Assembly (NCBI GenBank): GCA_958496175.1
Contig: OY292278.1
Coordinates: 30,132,001 to 30,196,000 of the forward strand
Direction of reading: 5' to 3'
DNA from: Sisyra terminalis
Lineage: Eukaryota; Arthropoda; Insecta; Neuroptera; Sisyridae
Length of the DNA stretch: 64,000 nucleotides
Below the pieces are notes generated by a model, which saw only the letters and a list, made by a program, of their open reading frames with translations, made no database searches and was not told where the DNA came from. This document shows positions 49,285 through 60,999 of the stretch, in pieces; within the stretch, counting starts at the first letter, position 1; each line of letters opens with the position of its first letter. The position numbers were made by a program, and so were the translations under genes.

Positions 49285-49556
49285 ATGAAATATAATTTAC
49301 AAAAATAAACTATAAATGTAAATTTTGAACCAAAGCTGAAACAAAATATATTAATAATAATTAAATTGCCCAGATACGTATTTCGATTGCCTAGCAAACT
49401 AAATCAGTGGTTATCAAGTTGTGTTGGATCAAATTGTACTAATAAGGTTGCTTGGCAACCGAAATAGGTATCTGGGAAATACATATGTCATTAATACATT
49501 TTGCTTAAACTTTGGTTCAAAATTTATATATTCAAAGTTTATTTCTGTAAATTTAA
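49285..49556. mobile_element. Foldback MITE family, copy c (complete)
   Basis: Long imperfect inverted repeats: the left arm begins TGAAATATAATTTACAAAAATAAACTATAA and reads on to CCAGATACGTATTTCGATTGCC. The right arm mirrors it, GGCAACCGAAATAGGTATCTGG ... TTTGGTTCAAAATTTA ... CTGTAAATTTA. About 272 bp, no coding capacity. Confidence 0.85.
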
Positions 49557-49626
49557 CAGGCTTCAACGTGTAAATAGTCAAAAGTCATTAGAGTGTTAAC
49601 AATTTTTAAACTAGATGAGTTGCCTA

Positions 49627-49896
49627 TGAAATATAGTTTACAAAAGTAAATTATAATTGTAAATTTTGAACCAAAGTTGAACCAAAATGTATTATTGACG
49701 TATTGCCCAGATACATATTTCGATTTTCCAGCAAATTTCATTAGTAGTTGTTGGTAGTTGTGTAGTTGTTGGTAGTTGTCAAGTAAAATTGAAAATCGAA
49801 ATAAGTATTTGAGCAATATGCAATAAATACATATTGTTTGAACTTTTGTTCAAATTTATGTTTATAGTTTACCTTAGTAAATTATATTTTATGAAC
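49627..49896. mobile_element. Foldback MITE family, copy d (complete)
   Basis: Same architecture as the neighbouring copy, starting 342 bp further on in the same orientation. Left arm TGAAATATAGTTTACAAAAG, right arm ending AGTAAATTATATTTTA. The central part carries a short tandem repeat of GTAGTTGTTG (about 49743-49780). The 87-codon minus-strand frame here is a shadow. Confidence 0.85.
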
Positions 49897-50054
49897 TAGA
49901 CGACAATAATATAGTGTATGTATTAATTATGCAGTTCAATAGTATGAATAAATTAAATCTTTCGCCAAGCTTATTTCTATAATAGTGCTTCACAATTGAA
50001 TTAAAGAACAGATTTTAAATTATTAATCATGAAAAACGACAACATAATCTAAAA

Positions 50055-50247
50055 TAGTGGTTCTTTACCTCGGTTTAATTGAACCCAAGAGTTTCGCGGG
50101 CTTAGCGAGTTATTTGTTTTTAAAGATTTTGTTAATTTAGTGCACCTATGTTTTGAAATTAAAAAAAAAATCAATTAAGATAAGTTCGGTGAATACGCAT
50201 ATGAAATTGGTGGGGATCAGTACCTGCAACATGGTTAAGAACCACTG
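50055..50247. mobile_element. hAT MITE, 193 bp
   Basis: Ends TAGTGGTTCTTTACC and, reversed, CAGTGGTTCTTAACC are hAT inverted repeats. The flanks ATCTAAAA (50047-50054) and GTCTAAAA (50248-50255) are an 8-bp target duplication with one difference. Same family as 21511-21686. Confidence 0.9.
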
Positions 50248-50259
50248 GTCTAAAACTAA

Positions 50260-51586
50260 AATTTACAATGAAACGCTAACATTGAGCATCATTTTTTGAA
50301 TAGAGATAATTTCTTTCGTGATTCTTTAAAAGATGCAATTAGGTTGTATTGGGTTGAAATGGATTAGTTTCACGTGACAACACTTTTGCTCAATTATTGT
50401 TATCCAGCTTAAATATATTACAAAATCAGGAAAAAAAATCAATGCTATTCCAAAAACGATGCTCAAGCTTTTGATGACAAATTTCTTCTCTGTTTTAATT
50501 AATGTGAAAAAGAGTGTAGAGAGTACACATTTACAAAGTTTCGTTTTTTGTACATAAAAATTCAAAGACTTTGAATTAAACTGTAATAAAAAGAGCTTGA
50601 ACTAAGTTTCATTTTTATTGTTAAATACCCAAAACGAATAACAGTACCCCATGACACTTTTTATTATTATTGTGTAGCAAATAATCAAATAAATTAATTT
50701 AATATTAATGGATTTTTGTTCATTTTGTGTGGTAGTTAGTTTAAATTTTTTACTTCGATGATGCTGTATGATCTTTGTATCATTCAGTTAACGGTCTAGT
50801 TTAGAAAAAAATCAAATATTTGTTAGTCCGATGTTTTTATGGTCGTTGCTTTGGTATTTATTTACGTATTTTATTAATTTATTCTATTTAAAGCTCATTT
50901 GTTGTAATTGAAAGTTGAAAGGTTCTGGTTTCTATGTTGTACACAAGACTAGGTAGTGGCACCTCTTGAAAGAGAGCAGGGATGGGGATGATATCAGGCC
51001 GCCCTAATGCATATGTGTCTGGTCATAATCTCGTCTTTCATTTCTTCAGTTCATTTCAAGGAAATTAGAAGCATAACATCCCGCATCATATTGTTAAACG
51101 GAGAAATAAATTTGTATTTATGTGATCAGTAATTGATTTAGTGTGTGCAAAGTTAATACGACGAACCGTTCTTTGAAAATGGAGTTTGAAGCAAGGTTTT
51201 TTTATTATTTTTGAAATTATATATTTTTAGATTATTTTATGCTTTTAGTGCTCTTGTTTAATCGTTAGAAAACGTATATTTTCAAAATGAAAACCGGATG
51301 TTATAACAACTGTTGTCGCAAATAGCCCAAAGCTTCCTGCATTCGTGCATTGATTTACAACAATAGGAGTGAAATTAAAGCTCTGAATGTTCTAATTTTA
51401 ACGAACAATCGCTGGATATTTTTCACCGTGAAACACGTGCTTATTATTCTCTTTATGTTTTCAAATAATATGGCAAATTATCCCAAAGGGATTTTTTTTT
51501 ATTTTCGCGATAGTTTTTAATGTTTATGACTTCGCTTTATTTCGTTTTAATTAAGAAAATTTCTTGAAATATTTTTATGTTTACAG
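50260..51586. other. Last part of the 4-kb tensin intron
   Basis: AT-rich, nothing supported. Ends with a poly-pyrimidine tract and TTTACAG acceptor. Confidence 0.5.
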
Positions 51587-51736
51587 GGGAAATCGAGAGC
51601 GTTTAGGCGTTATTGTGGACGCTTACATGCATTATTCCAGTATTTGCGGCACGGCCGATCAGGCCTTAGATCGATTTGCAATGCGACGATTTCTGGATGA
51701 TACGGTTGGAACCATGGACTTTCCATCTAACAAACG
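51587..51736 (+). CDS. Tensin exon: rest of P-loop and end of PTP-like domain
   Basis: Acceptor TTTACAG at 51586; the first base completes the split Arg codon. The exon reads [18 protein letters not shown], then [16 protein letters not shown], one of the most conserved tensin segments (GNRGRIGVV...[17 protein letters not shown] in vertebrates). Together with the previous exon the P-loop is H-A-R-G-N-R-E-R: the arginine (51600-51602) is kept, the cysteine is lost, and the usual Gly before the final Arg is Glu. It ends phase 2 at AACAAACG before GTAACT; the next intron is 54 bp. Confidence 0.95.
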
Positions 51737-51790
51737 GTAACTTTCCCAAAAAGAAAAAAATCTCAAGTTTTAATTTTTTTTTCTTTATAG

Positions 51791-51957
51791 ATATGTTGAG
51801 TATTTCGCTGGATTGTTATCAGGGAATATTCGAATTAATGCAGCGCCGCTTTATTTAACACACGTCACAGTGTTAGGAGCACCCGCCTTTGACGCCCCCG
51901 GTGGTTGTCGCGCCTTTCTCAAAGTTTATGAGGGACTTGTCCCTGTTTATACATCAG
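51791..51957 (+). CDS. Tensin exon: PTP-C2 junction and first C2 strands
   Basis: Starts after TTTATAG. The split Arg codon leads into [17 protein letters not shown] (tensin consensus RYVHYFSGLLSGSIKMN), then [35 protein letters not shown]. These are the opening strands of the C2 domain, which in PTEN and tensin packs on the phosphatase fold and contacts membrane lipid. It ends phase 1 before GTAAAG; the next intron is 223 bp. Conservation covers the full exon length with no frameshift or internal stop. Confidence 0.95.
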
Positions 51958-52180
51958 GTAAAGATTTGTTTGAGATTCCGATAGTTTTATTGTTGATATT
52001 ATTGCCTTTACGAGACCAGGCCACTTGAATGTGTCAGATTTAATTCAAGTGGATTGAAATTTATTGCAAGTAAAACTGAGATTATATATTTTAAATATCA
52101 AAAGAGCAAGCTTGAAAAAAAGCATCAAAGGAAAATGTTTTCAAATTGATTTAATATGGTTTTTTATTTCATTTTAATAG

Positions 52181-52399
52181 GGGTGTACAACGTTAATAAT
52201 GGGATGCGACAATTTACGGTTAATGTCGCAAGCGAACGGCAACGTCGAGGACTTCAGTTACGGGGTGATATTTTAGTAAAATGCTATCATCGGCGATCAA
52301 ACCATAGAGAGACAATATTTTCATGTCAATTTCACACGTGTGCAGTTTCCGATTATACGTTAAGTTTTACGCGGCAAGAATTAGATGTGGCTTGCAACG
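52181..52399 (+). CDS. Tensin exon: central C2 domain
   Basis: Acceptor TTTTAATAG at 52180. The protein runs GVYNVNNGMRQFTVNV, then LQLRGDILVKCYHRRS, then TIFSCQFHTCAVSDYTL and FTRQELDVAC. The elements 'LKGDILLKCYHK' and 'FRVQFHTCAI' are diagnostic of tensin-type C2 domains. It ends phase 1 at AACG before GTAAGG; the following intron is 82 bp. No disruption is seen. Confidence 0.95.
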
Positions 52400-52481
52400 G
52401 TAAGGAATATACTTTAGTATAGGCAACTACTTATACATATATGCAATGTGTAATGTGTATAAAATTTAATTTTCTTGGCAG

Positions 52482-52670
52482 ATTTACGCTTCCCGTTGGA
52501 TGGTGCTGTCGAATTACATTTTTCTCCAACGCCCGAAACCCGGTTACCGTCACCGGCGCCAACTCCAGCCGTCTCCGTTGAGTTTGCTGATGATCGAATC
52601 GTTCGATACGACAGTTACGAAAATTTAGGTGCCGAAACGACGGAAGACGAGTCTGAAGCAGATGTCACTG
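52482..52670 (+). CDS. Tensin exon: end of C2 domain and start of linker
   Basis: Acceptor TTCTTGGCAG at 52481. The peptide starts DLRFPLDGAVELHFSPTPE, matching the tensin 'DDRFPEYGKVEFVFS..PE' end of C2. A Pro-rich stretch follows (SPAPTPAVSVEF), then an acidic segment with YDSYENLGAETTEDESEAD. The tyrosines in YDSYENL are possible phosphorylation sites (inference). The exon ends phase 1 at GTCACTG before a perfect GTAAGT donor. The protein must continue; reading through the donor reaches TGA at about 52714. SH2 and PTB exons are not seen before 64000. Confidence 0.93.
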
Positions 52671-52919
52671 GTAAGTGTTTATTACAAGAAAATTTCAATA
52701 AATTCCCATTCTGATATCAAGTACCAATACTATCATCAGGAAGACATTAAAATTTTTCAATTTCTCAATCATGGTGTAAAACAGATCAGCAAAATAATTT
52801 TTCAACACATCGCAAAATACGCGCAAATTACTGCATTCATGTTGATATTAATAAGTTTGAAACTCAACATATGTTCCATATAAATATTATCATAACTTTG
52901 TTTTCAAAAATATTTTCAG

Positions 52920-53011
52920 GAGACCCGTTTTTATATTTATTAACCATTTATTTAATCCTCATTTTTGAGTGTGAAATATATTATAGGAGATTAATTTTAA
53001 AAAGTAATTAA
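52920..53011 (+). other. Weak candidate alternative terminal exon
   Basis: An acceptor TATTTTCAG at 52919 precedes a 92-bp stretch that joins in phase with the exon ending at 52670, adding about 30 hydrophobic residues (starts GDPFLYLLTIY) before TAA. An AATAAA lies at about 53110. In DNA this AT-rich such an open stretch arises readily by chance, and tensins are not membrane proteins, so this is probably intronic. Confidence 0.12.
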
Positions 53012-53591
53012 ATCGAAATCTTTTACTCAAAAATAAGCTTATGACATATTCATATGGCTATTGAGACGATTTATTTTGATTAGAACGTTTTTTATTTTTT
53101 GAAATTTAAAAATAAAAATCAAGTTAAATCATTAATTTACATAATTATGCATCGAAAGATTAATAACGGGCCATAATTCCGGTCTCTTCCCAAATTTCCG
53201 TAACTAATTATTTCAAACGAAAGTAGGCGCTAGAAATATGTATATTAGAGATTCTCGTGATTTTATATTTGAGACTGAAATACTCCACTCTAAAATATTC
53301 GGAATGTTCATATTCCTTCAATATTGTATATTTCCATATCTTATCAAATTATTTTCCTAGTACTTGAAGTAAAAGTTAGTGGGATCATTCGAATGATTAT
53401 AATTATGTTGTTTCACATACTCTCTTGTGGCATATTTAATGATTTACAATAAATGAAACCAATGTTGAGGACAATGAAGGTATTGTTCGATAAAAGTTTA
53501 TTTTTTAATGGTATCCATAAACTTGTTTTTGTGTGAAAAAATTAATATCTTATTCTTGGTGATATATCAATAATAAAACTTAATATTAGGC

Positions 53592-53670
53592 CTCGACTAA
53601 GGCTTCAATTTCGGCCAGAAAATCACCTTCGGCTTTGAATGAAAATTTACCGAAGCCGACCATAAACTAG
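53592..53670. repeat. CCGAAAC-type dispersed repeat, copy 1
   Basis: Contains TTCAATTTCGGCCAGAAAATC, CTTCGGCTTTG and TACCGAAGCCGACC, variants of the same GC-rich motif seen at about 55985, 56500, 56730 and 63490. Confidence 0.5.
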
Positions 53671-54490
53671 AGTCCAAATCCCACTGATTATTAAGGATGT
53701 CATGGAACTATGTCATAATGCTACCAGACAATTAAAAATTTAGGAAAATGTTCCTTATTTAATGCTAAAGCACCTCTGCAAATTTTATAGTGTTTCACTA
53801 CATCGTTAAAAAGTTATTGCCATTTAAAAATACTATGATTTTACACGTAATCTTATGGTAATTCGGTGATTATAAACAGACCAAAAATGTGGTTTTTACT
53901 TAAAAAATTTTCAAGTATATATGCAAGTGTGGCAACACTGTCGTCACCTGAGATGTACCGTCTTATATACAATAGAAACTGTGTTAGTACATTTGATTAG
54001 ATAAAAATGAAACACATAACTAATTTTTATCACACTCATATTTTTACGTTATAATTGTCTTAAGAACATGCTAATTTAATGTTTTATTTATGATTTAATC
54101 GTATTAAAAAATTAACATTCATAACTTAAAAGCATCAAATCAATACTATTTTGATTTATTGAGTTGAAATCAGGGCATATTCAATTCCAAAAGTTTGTTA
54201 AAAAATTTCTATAATATATTTGATTTTCCCTCATTTTGTTTAAAAAATTTTTGGTGAAATTTTCGATTTTCTCTTAAACTATATACAGTTTTTAAATATC
54301 GACCCATTTATTCGCTTCATGTTATGTTATATGATAGTAATATGTCACGAATTTCTATTTTTATGTACTTGTGTCTCCGATTGTACCTCCATAACATCCA
54401 CAAGCAATAAAACAGCGAATTTGTACGAACGCGTGTCAATTGAGAATTGTTGAGAAATGAAAATTTTGTTACTATCACTATTGTCTAACC

Positions 54491-54717
54491 CAGTATTTCC
54501 TAAACTATGGGTCGCGAACCAATATCGAATGGGTCCTAATGGGTGATTCACCACTGCAGAAGATATGAATAAACCAATAGAATGTGATAAATTTGATATT
54601 CCAATAGCATTATAATTATTTATGCCCTCATTACTTTTAAGATAGTTGAGAGATGGATCCCATCATTGGAAATTTTTGTTAGATGGAACGGTGCCTAGGC
54701 AACTTTGAGAACCATTT
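54491..54717. mobile_element. hAT MITE, 227 bp
   Basis: Left end CAGTATTTCCTAAACTATGG then GTCGCGAACC, of the hAT 'CAGTGGTTCTCAAACTgTGGGTCGCG' type. Reversed right end AAATGGTTCTCAAAGTTG. The octamers GTCTAACC (54483-54490) and ATTTAACC (54718-54725) match at 6 of 8 positions. Confidence 0.75.
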
Positions 54718-54729
54718 ATTTAACCTATT

Positions 54730-55600
54730 TTCCTGTGTGGATCCTTTAATTTAAAGTTTCAATTTCATTTTCCACCATGTTTCTGCTTAGATTATAAAAT
54801 TAAGGAAAATGGTCTTCAATCAAAATTTGACCTTTAGTCGTATTCTATCCAGTATCTATCTACCCGAACGATAATCCATCTCAAATCATAACTAAATCTT
54901 TAAGAAACTATTAGGTACTAATACTTTTTAGATCAAAAATATAAGAAAACCTTTAAATATGTCTCTATATTCTTATTATACTATCTACAAATTGAATGAA
55001 CTGGATTTTGAACTAATTTAGACGTTTAAGTACTTTAGCAATTCTGTTTATTGTCTTAGTTTTATTTTTGTAATAGATTTTTTTCTCTTACAATAACTAG
55101 CTTTACAAAAATAAAAGCACATATGTACCTACTTCTTCTTTTCCGTTGATGTAATATAAAACTTTATGAAGGTAAAAAGTTTTGGCTTTTACGAAGAAAA
55201 AATAAATAAATTCAGTGTGACATCATTATTGTTATCATTATTGTCAACAGAAAAACATTTTACTTGCATTTCATGAATTACACACCCATTTTGTTTCCAC
55301 CCAATTTTAGAGTTCTACCTTCAATAAAAATGGATTAATGAGGCTAATAACCCCTGAAATTGAACTCAATTTGCTCAAAACCAGTTGTGATACCTTTATT
55401 GAAGATTAATTCCATTCCATTAGAAAATTAAAGCTCTACAAACATCTACAATGCGAATATTTTTATTGTTTTAGAATAGCAAAATAAGAAATAATAAATA
55501 ACAAGAAAGTATCGTTTAAAATTGAGTTTTATATTCAATAAAATCAGTAAAATACTTATTCCTTTTAATGGTCTTAACAGCGTTTGATAAAATCAACAAC
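54730..55600. other. Gene-free AT-rich DNA
   Basis: No gene, element end or RNA recognised. Confidence 0.5.
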
Positions 55601-55605
55601 AATAC

Positions 55606-55745
55606 ATGCAGGTAGCCCACCCACAACACGGTATCTTATAGCACAGTTTCGCTACGGCACGGTTTATAAATGGCGGGAATCCTCTTACAACACGACATTT
55701 TTTAGCACGGTTTCACTCGAACACGATAAGAGAATTGCGGAAAAT
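55606..55745. mobile_element. Possible Tigger-type terminal fragment
   Basis: GCAGGTAGCCCACCCACAAC then ACGGTATCTTATAGCACAG, CGGCACGGTTTATAAATGG and ACAACACGACATTTT resemble the 'CAGGTAGCCC...ACACGG' ends of pogo/Tigger elements. No matching second end found within 1 kb. Confidence 0.4.
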
Positions 55746-55984
55746 TTTGTATAACACCAGAAAACTAAGATACTTATCACCGTTAAGCAATCAAGACCAA
55801 ACTTTAAAAGCCAAGAAAAAAAATTTGGAAGTTTTTTATGACTAATATTATAATTCATGCATTAAAACCATGCATAGAAATCATGAAAAAGAGCTTTTTC
55901 TGTTGAACAGGGTATCTCAGCAATCCGATCTTTCAACATCTTTCAAATAATATCTTCTGTATATTTTCAAAAATATTTAGTGTC

Positions 55985-56100
55985 CTACCGAAACTAGATT
56001 TTTACGGCCAAAACTGAAATCAAATTTCGGCATAAGTCTCAGATTCGACTGAAGTTAAAACCGAAACTTCCATAATGGTCATGTTTTCGTGGGAGAAAAA
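55985..56100. repeat. CCGAAAC-type dispersed repeat, copy 2
   Basis: Contains CTACCGAAACTAGA, CGGCCAAAACTGAAATC, TTTCGGCATAAG and AAACCGAAACTTCC. Same motif family as the duplicated block at 56437-56903. Confidence 0.5.
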
Positions 56101-56436
56101 ATCAATCACAATTAATCCATCTTTACAAACTCCATTGGTATTTAATATTCATTTAGTTTCTGATATTTGAGCAAATATCAATTTTTATTTCAATTAAATT
56201 ATTTATGCGACAGTAAATAACAATTGAAAAAAAGGAACAAATTAGAGTTACTTTTTACCTAAAATGTTTTTGTTCACAAAACAGAAAATATTTTTTCTTA
56301 CTTCTTAAAATGTAAAATAATTTCTTCTAAACTTGGTTCAGTTTCCTCTTGGACTGAAAAAATATTAAAGAGCTTCATGAAGCTACAGCTAGGGATTAAA
56401 ACAATTTTATTGCGCTGATAATTATCAATAGTCATA

Positions 56437-56903
56437 ATTAAAGAATTTAATATTATAAGTAAGAAACAATAATTTCTGAACATTTTCATCTCACAATTTC
56501 GGCTTCACGACAGCTGAAACCGAAACTGAGCCGATACTTGTTTTTTGCCGAAACCGAGAGTTCGGTTGGGCACTACAAATTTTAGTCAACATTTATAATA
56601 TTTATGTATTTCATTAATTTCTTAAATTAAAAACCTTCCCGTTATTCATAGTTAAAGAATTTAAGTGAAAAGAGTAAGTAAAAAACTATATTTTTTTAAC
56701 ATTTTCATCTCACGAATTCAGTTTTGGTTTCTGTTGTAGTTTCGGCTTGACGACAACCGAAACCGAAATTAAGTTGAAACTTGTTTTTTGCCGAAACTAG
56801 GCCGAAACCGAATTCGAAAGTATGGTCGGCACTTCAAATTTTAGTCAAAATATATGATAGATACATCGTTAATTCCTTAAATCAAAAACTTTCCCGTAAG
56901 TAA
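56437..56903. repeat. Tandem duplication of a CCGAAAC-rich unit, about 213 bp period
   Basis: Both units run TTAAAGAATTTAA..., ACATTTTCATCTCAC, TTTCGGCTTCACGACAGC / TTTCGGCTTGACGACAAC, ACTTGTTTTTTGCCGAAAC, GGGCACTACAAATTTTAGTC / CGGCACTTCAAATTTTAGTC, CTTAAATTAAAAACCTTCCCG. Likely terminal parts of a hAT-like element, but no complete element is present. Confidence 0.75.
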
Positions 56904-56909
56904 AGGTAA

Positions 56910-58680
56910 CTTTTTGTGATTTAATCAAATCTTCAAAAATTTTAAAAAAAAAAAAATCTTTAATGTTTTGTTGTTTATTAGCTTCATTCAACAATTTATA
57001 CTTGAATCAGGAAATGTATGTCTTCACCCATTACTTTTTGTTCACATTTACTTTAGATGTCACTTAAATATTTGTAAGGAAATTAAGTCAAATATCTAAA
57101 TTCTAAGCTAAATTATAGTGTTTTGTACCCTGGCTGATTTGCATTTTGGATTACATAAAATATTACATAAACATGTCACATTATCAAAAAGTGTAATATT
57201 ATTGTTGAATGATAGAATGGCTGAAATTCCATCGTTGAGCTTGGACTTAAGTAATGAATAAGTAGCGATTTGTTTACTAAAGATCTCTATTTTAAGCTAG
57301 CTAGAATGAATCCATTGAAAAAAATAAATATATATGTAATATGTTGAAGACATGACAGGTATTTATTTAAGACTTTATGAAATCAACGAAATGTTAATGT
57401 CAATTTTTAATATTAATTACTCGATAGAAACATAGTTGCACTCTTATGAAAGTTACTGACGATTAATTTATGGTCCATGAAAGAGAGCTCCTCACCTAGA
57501 TCCGTTTTTGCATATCATCACAAGATGTGAAAATATTCATCTGAAATTCGCGTTTAATCAATGAAATTCATCTCGCCTGAATGCCGTAAGCTCGCAATCA
57601 TTTATTACAAGTATGAAGTTTTTTCTCACAAAAGCTGCAGTAAATTACAGTCATAAATCATATTGTTGTTTTATGTGCAAAAAACTGTTTATTTTACAAA
57701 ATAATTCCAGCTCTGTTTTGTCGGGAGTTAAGAAATTTCAGACTAGATCGCATAATCTATTAAAAGTTTTTATGAAATTTTATTTTTAAGTCCAACTTGA
57801 TTTTTTTTTCAATTACCAGAATATCTAGTTTTCCCGCGTCTCATTTCAAATTCAATTTTTAAAAATAATCTTGTTTACGCATTCCTTTTCATATTTAATA
57901 TTTTGATCTTGGAGAACATCTCAATTATACTTTCCTTCCAAAATAATCATTACATTCGAAATTCATGAATTAAGATTTTGACAAGTTAGCGACGGGTGGG
58001 TTGAACGCATCTTCTCAAATTCATGAATAAATTTATCTGGAGAACGACGGAAATATGAAACCAAGTGTTACATTCTTATTATAATAAGCATTCCTGTTCT
58101 TTTTCGTTTTCTATCGAACAATTTTACAATGTAATGGTGACGATTTGAATGTGGAAGCCATATCATATGATATATTCACATAATTTTATAAGAACTTCCA
58201 AGTGTCGGTTATGATTTTTTTCAATTGAATATTATACATTGAACGATAGTAAATTGAAAGGCTTGAAATCAAGTTTGTTTTACGAACAACTGCTTGAGAA
58301 TTGAGCGCTTGGTTTATAAGTGGAATCAACGGGAATTTTTTTATTTATTAGCTAATTGATTTCGACGGGAGAATTTCTTTAAGTTCTTACTTTGATTTGA
58401 CATTTAAGTAGACAAATTTAAATTTAACTACAATATTTTTAGACTTTTTAAATGCAATAGTTCATTTGAGTACGATGAATACTTAATTAGTCGAATGCCA
58501 GTCTCGCGGATTTACATTGGATGTTTTCTATTTTTTTGAAATTCCCTGTTTTTTTAAGTGAAAACTTCTTTAGTATCGTTGTGACTTGAAATTTCCTGAA
58601 ACGAAAAAGCGACAGTTAAAAGAGATAAACATATAAATCTAGAAGATTTAACGAACGAAAGAATGAAATAGAATAAATTA
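56910..58680. other. Gene-free AT-rich DNA
   Basis: No supported feature. Confidence 0.5.
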
Positions 58681-58858
58681 CAGTGTTTCTTGTGGATGTG
58701 CTCGCCTGCGTATTACGCTGCTTGGGAATAGTCGTCCTAACAACCATGGTGAATTGTGTATTGCATTCATAAACATTTCATTATTTTATTAAAAACATTG
58801 TGAAGGTATGTCGTAAACGAATACAAAATATTATCGTGATTATTGAAAAATATAAAAC

Positions 58859-58941
58859 CCGGGTAAACCGCGAAACATGTCCAATTTCAGTTATATTTCG
58901 TACTTTACCCATGTTTCTTGGGTATTTCGCAATTTACCCGG
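58859..58941. repeat. GC-rich inverted repeat
   Basis: Arms CCGGGTAAACCGCGAAA (58859-58875) and TTTCGCAATTTACCCGG (58925-58941) pair at 15 of 17 positions around a 49-nt centre. Could be a tiny MITE or a foldback; no target duplication assigned. Confidence 0.6.
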
Positions 58942-59130
58942 GGAACCCTAGGTTTACTCGTTAATCAAACTTGACCCGTAACATAAATACTACAGTAGAT
59001 ACAACGATCTCTTTGATTGAGTTTCTGAATACCAAATTTATTTCAAAAATGTGTAGAAGTCGCACTGAATCAACAACAGCACTGTATTAATTCAATTCAA
59101 AAAATTATTTCATTCTTTGGTATTTTGATT

Positions 59131-59285
59131 ATTTCGTCGTTGTTATTTATCGTCACTTTATAATTGTCAAGATTTTTAGTGACTCTAGGGTTCATAAAAA
59201 CCCATAAATCGAGAAATAGTGAATACTTGCTCGATACGAGGATCAAATCCAGCATCTACCAGTTCTGTAGCGGCTTCCTTGTATT
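59131..59285 (-). mobile_element. tRNA-derived SINE, copy 3
   Basis: On the minus strand: GGTAGATGCTGGATTTGATC (box B region), GTATCGAGCAAGTATTCAC, TTTATGAACCCTAGAGTCAC, AATTATAAAGTGACG, ATAAATAACAACGACG tail. The box A part is replaced by diverged sequence. Shows the full body missing from copy 1. The 72-codon plus frame at 59219 is a shadow. Confidence 0.8.
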
Positions 59286-60336
59286 TTGATTTGAAAGAGT
59301 TAAAAAAAAAGAAGAAAAATACTAACTTTAAGTCATTCGCAGTTCATAATGCTCTCACAATGTGCACAACGGATTACCTTTTTTTTCATGTTGAAATTTC
59401 AAAGAAACTTTATTCAAATTTTTTATTGCTGCAATGAAAATCTAAAAATAAATTGGTCATTGTTTCCAATTTCAAAGTATAAGTAAACTCTCCAAGAATT
59501 CATCATTAAGAATGCAATTTCTTTGAAATTTTATAAATGAACTTGCAATGTGTAATTTGCTATATTTAATTTTGTAACTTTAAAGCGTGTTTGCATTTTT
59601 GTACTAAAGTCTTTAAGAAATTTGATAATAGTTGTTAAGAGTAGGTATTTGAAATATCCGTTTAAACTTGTAATTAATTTCTTAATGAATCGGAAATTGT
59701 TCAGCTATGATCGTGAGGTACGAAAAAAAAACACTTAAGTAATTCATTTTATTATTGCCATTAAAAAAGGCGTAGGCCCGAAACCTGTATTTTGAATCAA
59801 GTGCACGGAAAGAATTATTTGTGTACCAACCCATAAATGGTTTTACCTCCATCCCACATCCTAGCACTGCGCTAATTTTATTTCTCTGATCCGGACAAAA
59901 TTTGTTGCAAAAGCATAGCTCATCCGTTCAATAATGGTATCATAACTTAATATGCAATATTACAGGTTGTTGAATCTGAGCCCAACAGCAATGACGTAGG
60001 ATTCCAAAAATGAAGACCTTATATACCAATTTTATATTCTTTTTAAAAAGTTCATTTTTTCAAGTTTGATATGGGCAATGGTACCACATATTGTTTGTCG
60101 TCATGAATTTTATCGCCGAGTGTGGGTTTCTGTTTTTCTTGGCTTGGAATTTTGTGTCTTCATTTTAACATTGAAAGTGGAAGAACTGACCTTCTCGCCA
60201 ACCATTAGGCACATTCTTGGTTCCATTAAAGCCCACTTATAACTTTGTATTAAAATAATTTATATTCTTCTTTAAAACAATAACATACAATGATTAACTG
60301 TTATTAATATAACTAGAAATAAGACAATACCTATAG

Positions 60337-60470
60337 TCTACTGGTGGCCGAGTAGTCTGAGTGACCGCTCCAAAACTGAATATTTCTCTAGTACGGATTT
60401 TTACTAACCCTAGAATTGCTATAGATCTTAAAAGAGTTATAAAGCGACGTTAAACAACAATTAAAATAAA
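60337..60470 (+). mobile_element. tRNA-derived SINE, copy 4
   Basis: CTACTGGTGGCCGAGTAGTC, GACCGCTCCAAAACTG, then directly ATATTTCTC, ACGGATTTTTACTAACCCTAG, TTATAAAGCGACG and an A-rich tail. The box B segment is deleted. Confidence 0.85.
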
Positions 60471-60999
60471 GGCAACACCCTTTGAAGTTTCATATCCACA
60501 ATTTTATAATAAAAACTTGTTACCTGTTACTTCATCTTACAGTCACATTTAAAACGACTTAATGGATCATCAAATATATTTTGGTATTCGCTATCTTAAT
60601 TGCGCATTTTATTCATTAAAATGAAAAATAACGATATAGCTGTAAAAACTAGCGAAACCTTATTAAGTTAAGAAAATCATCCAGAAAAGTCAGTTAGCTA
60701 TAAACCAGAAAATTTGAAACTATAAGACGCATCCTTTTAATAGGGTGTGATAACTCTAAATAGGGGAGGAATTCGACCTAATAAAGGTATTTCAAAGGGT
60801 ATTTTTACTTTAAAAATTAGTACTCTGAGTTCTTTTTCTTCATTTTAATTGCGATTTATAATCATTTTCTTTTCAAAGCCGTGACTGCAGACTACTATAA
60901 GTAACGTCAATAAATTAATAAAAAATTAACCATTCAGTACATTGATTGTATAGCAAGGGAAGGGGCAATGAGCTTTATAATTGAAAATTGAATTGCCCC

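Larger units (their letters stand above)
52671..54482. other. Start of the downstream tensin intron
   Basis: No further tensin domain seen. A CCGAAGCC-type GC-rich patch lies at 53592-53670. The 79-84-codon frames overlapping 52629-52883 are intron reading. Confidence 0.5.
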
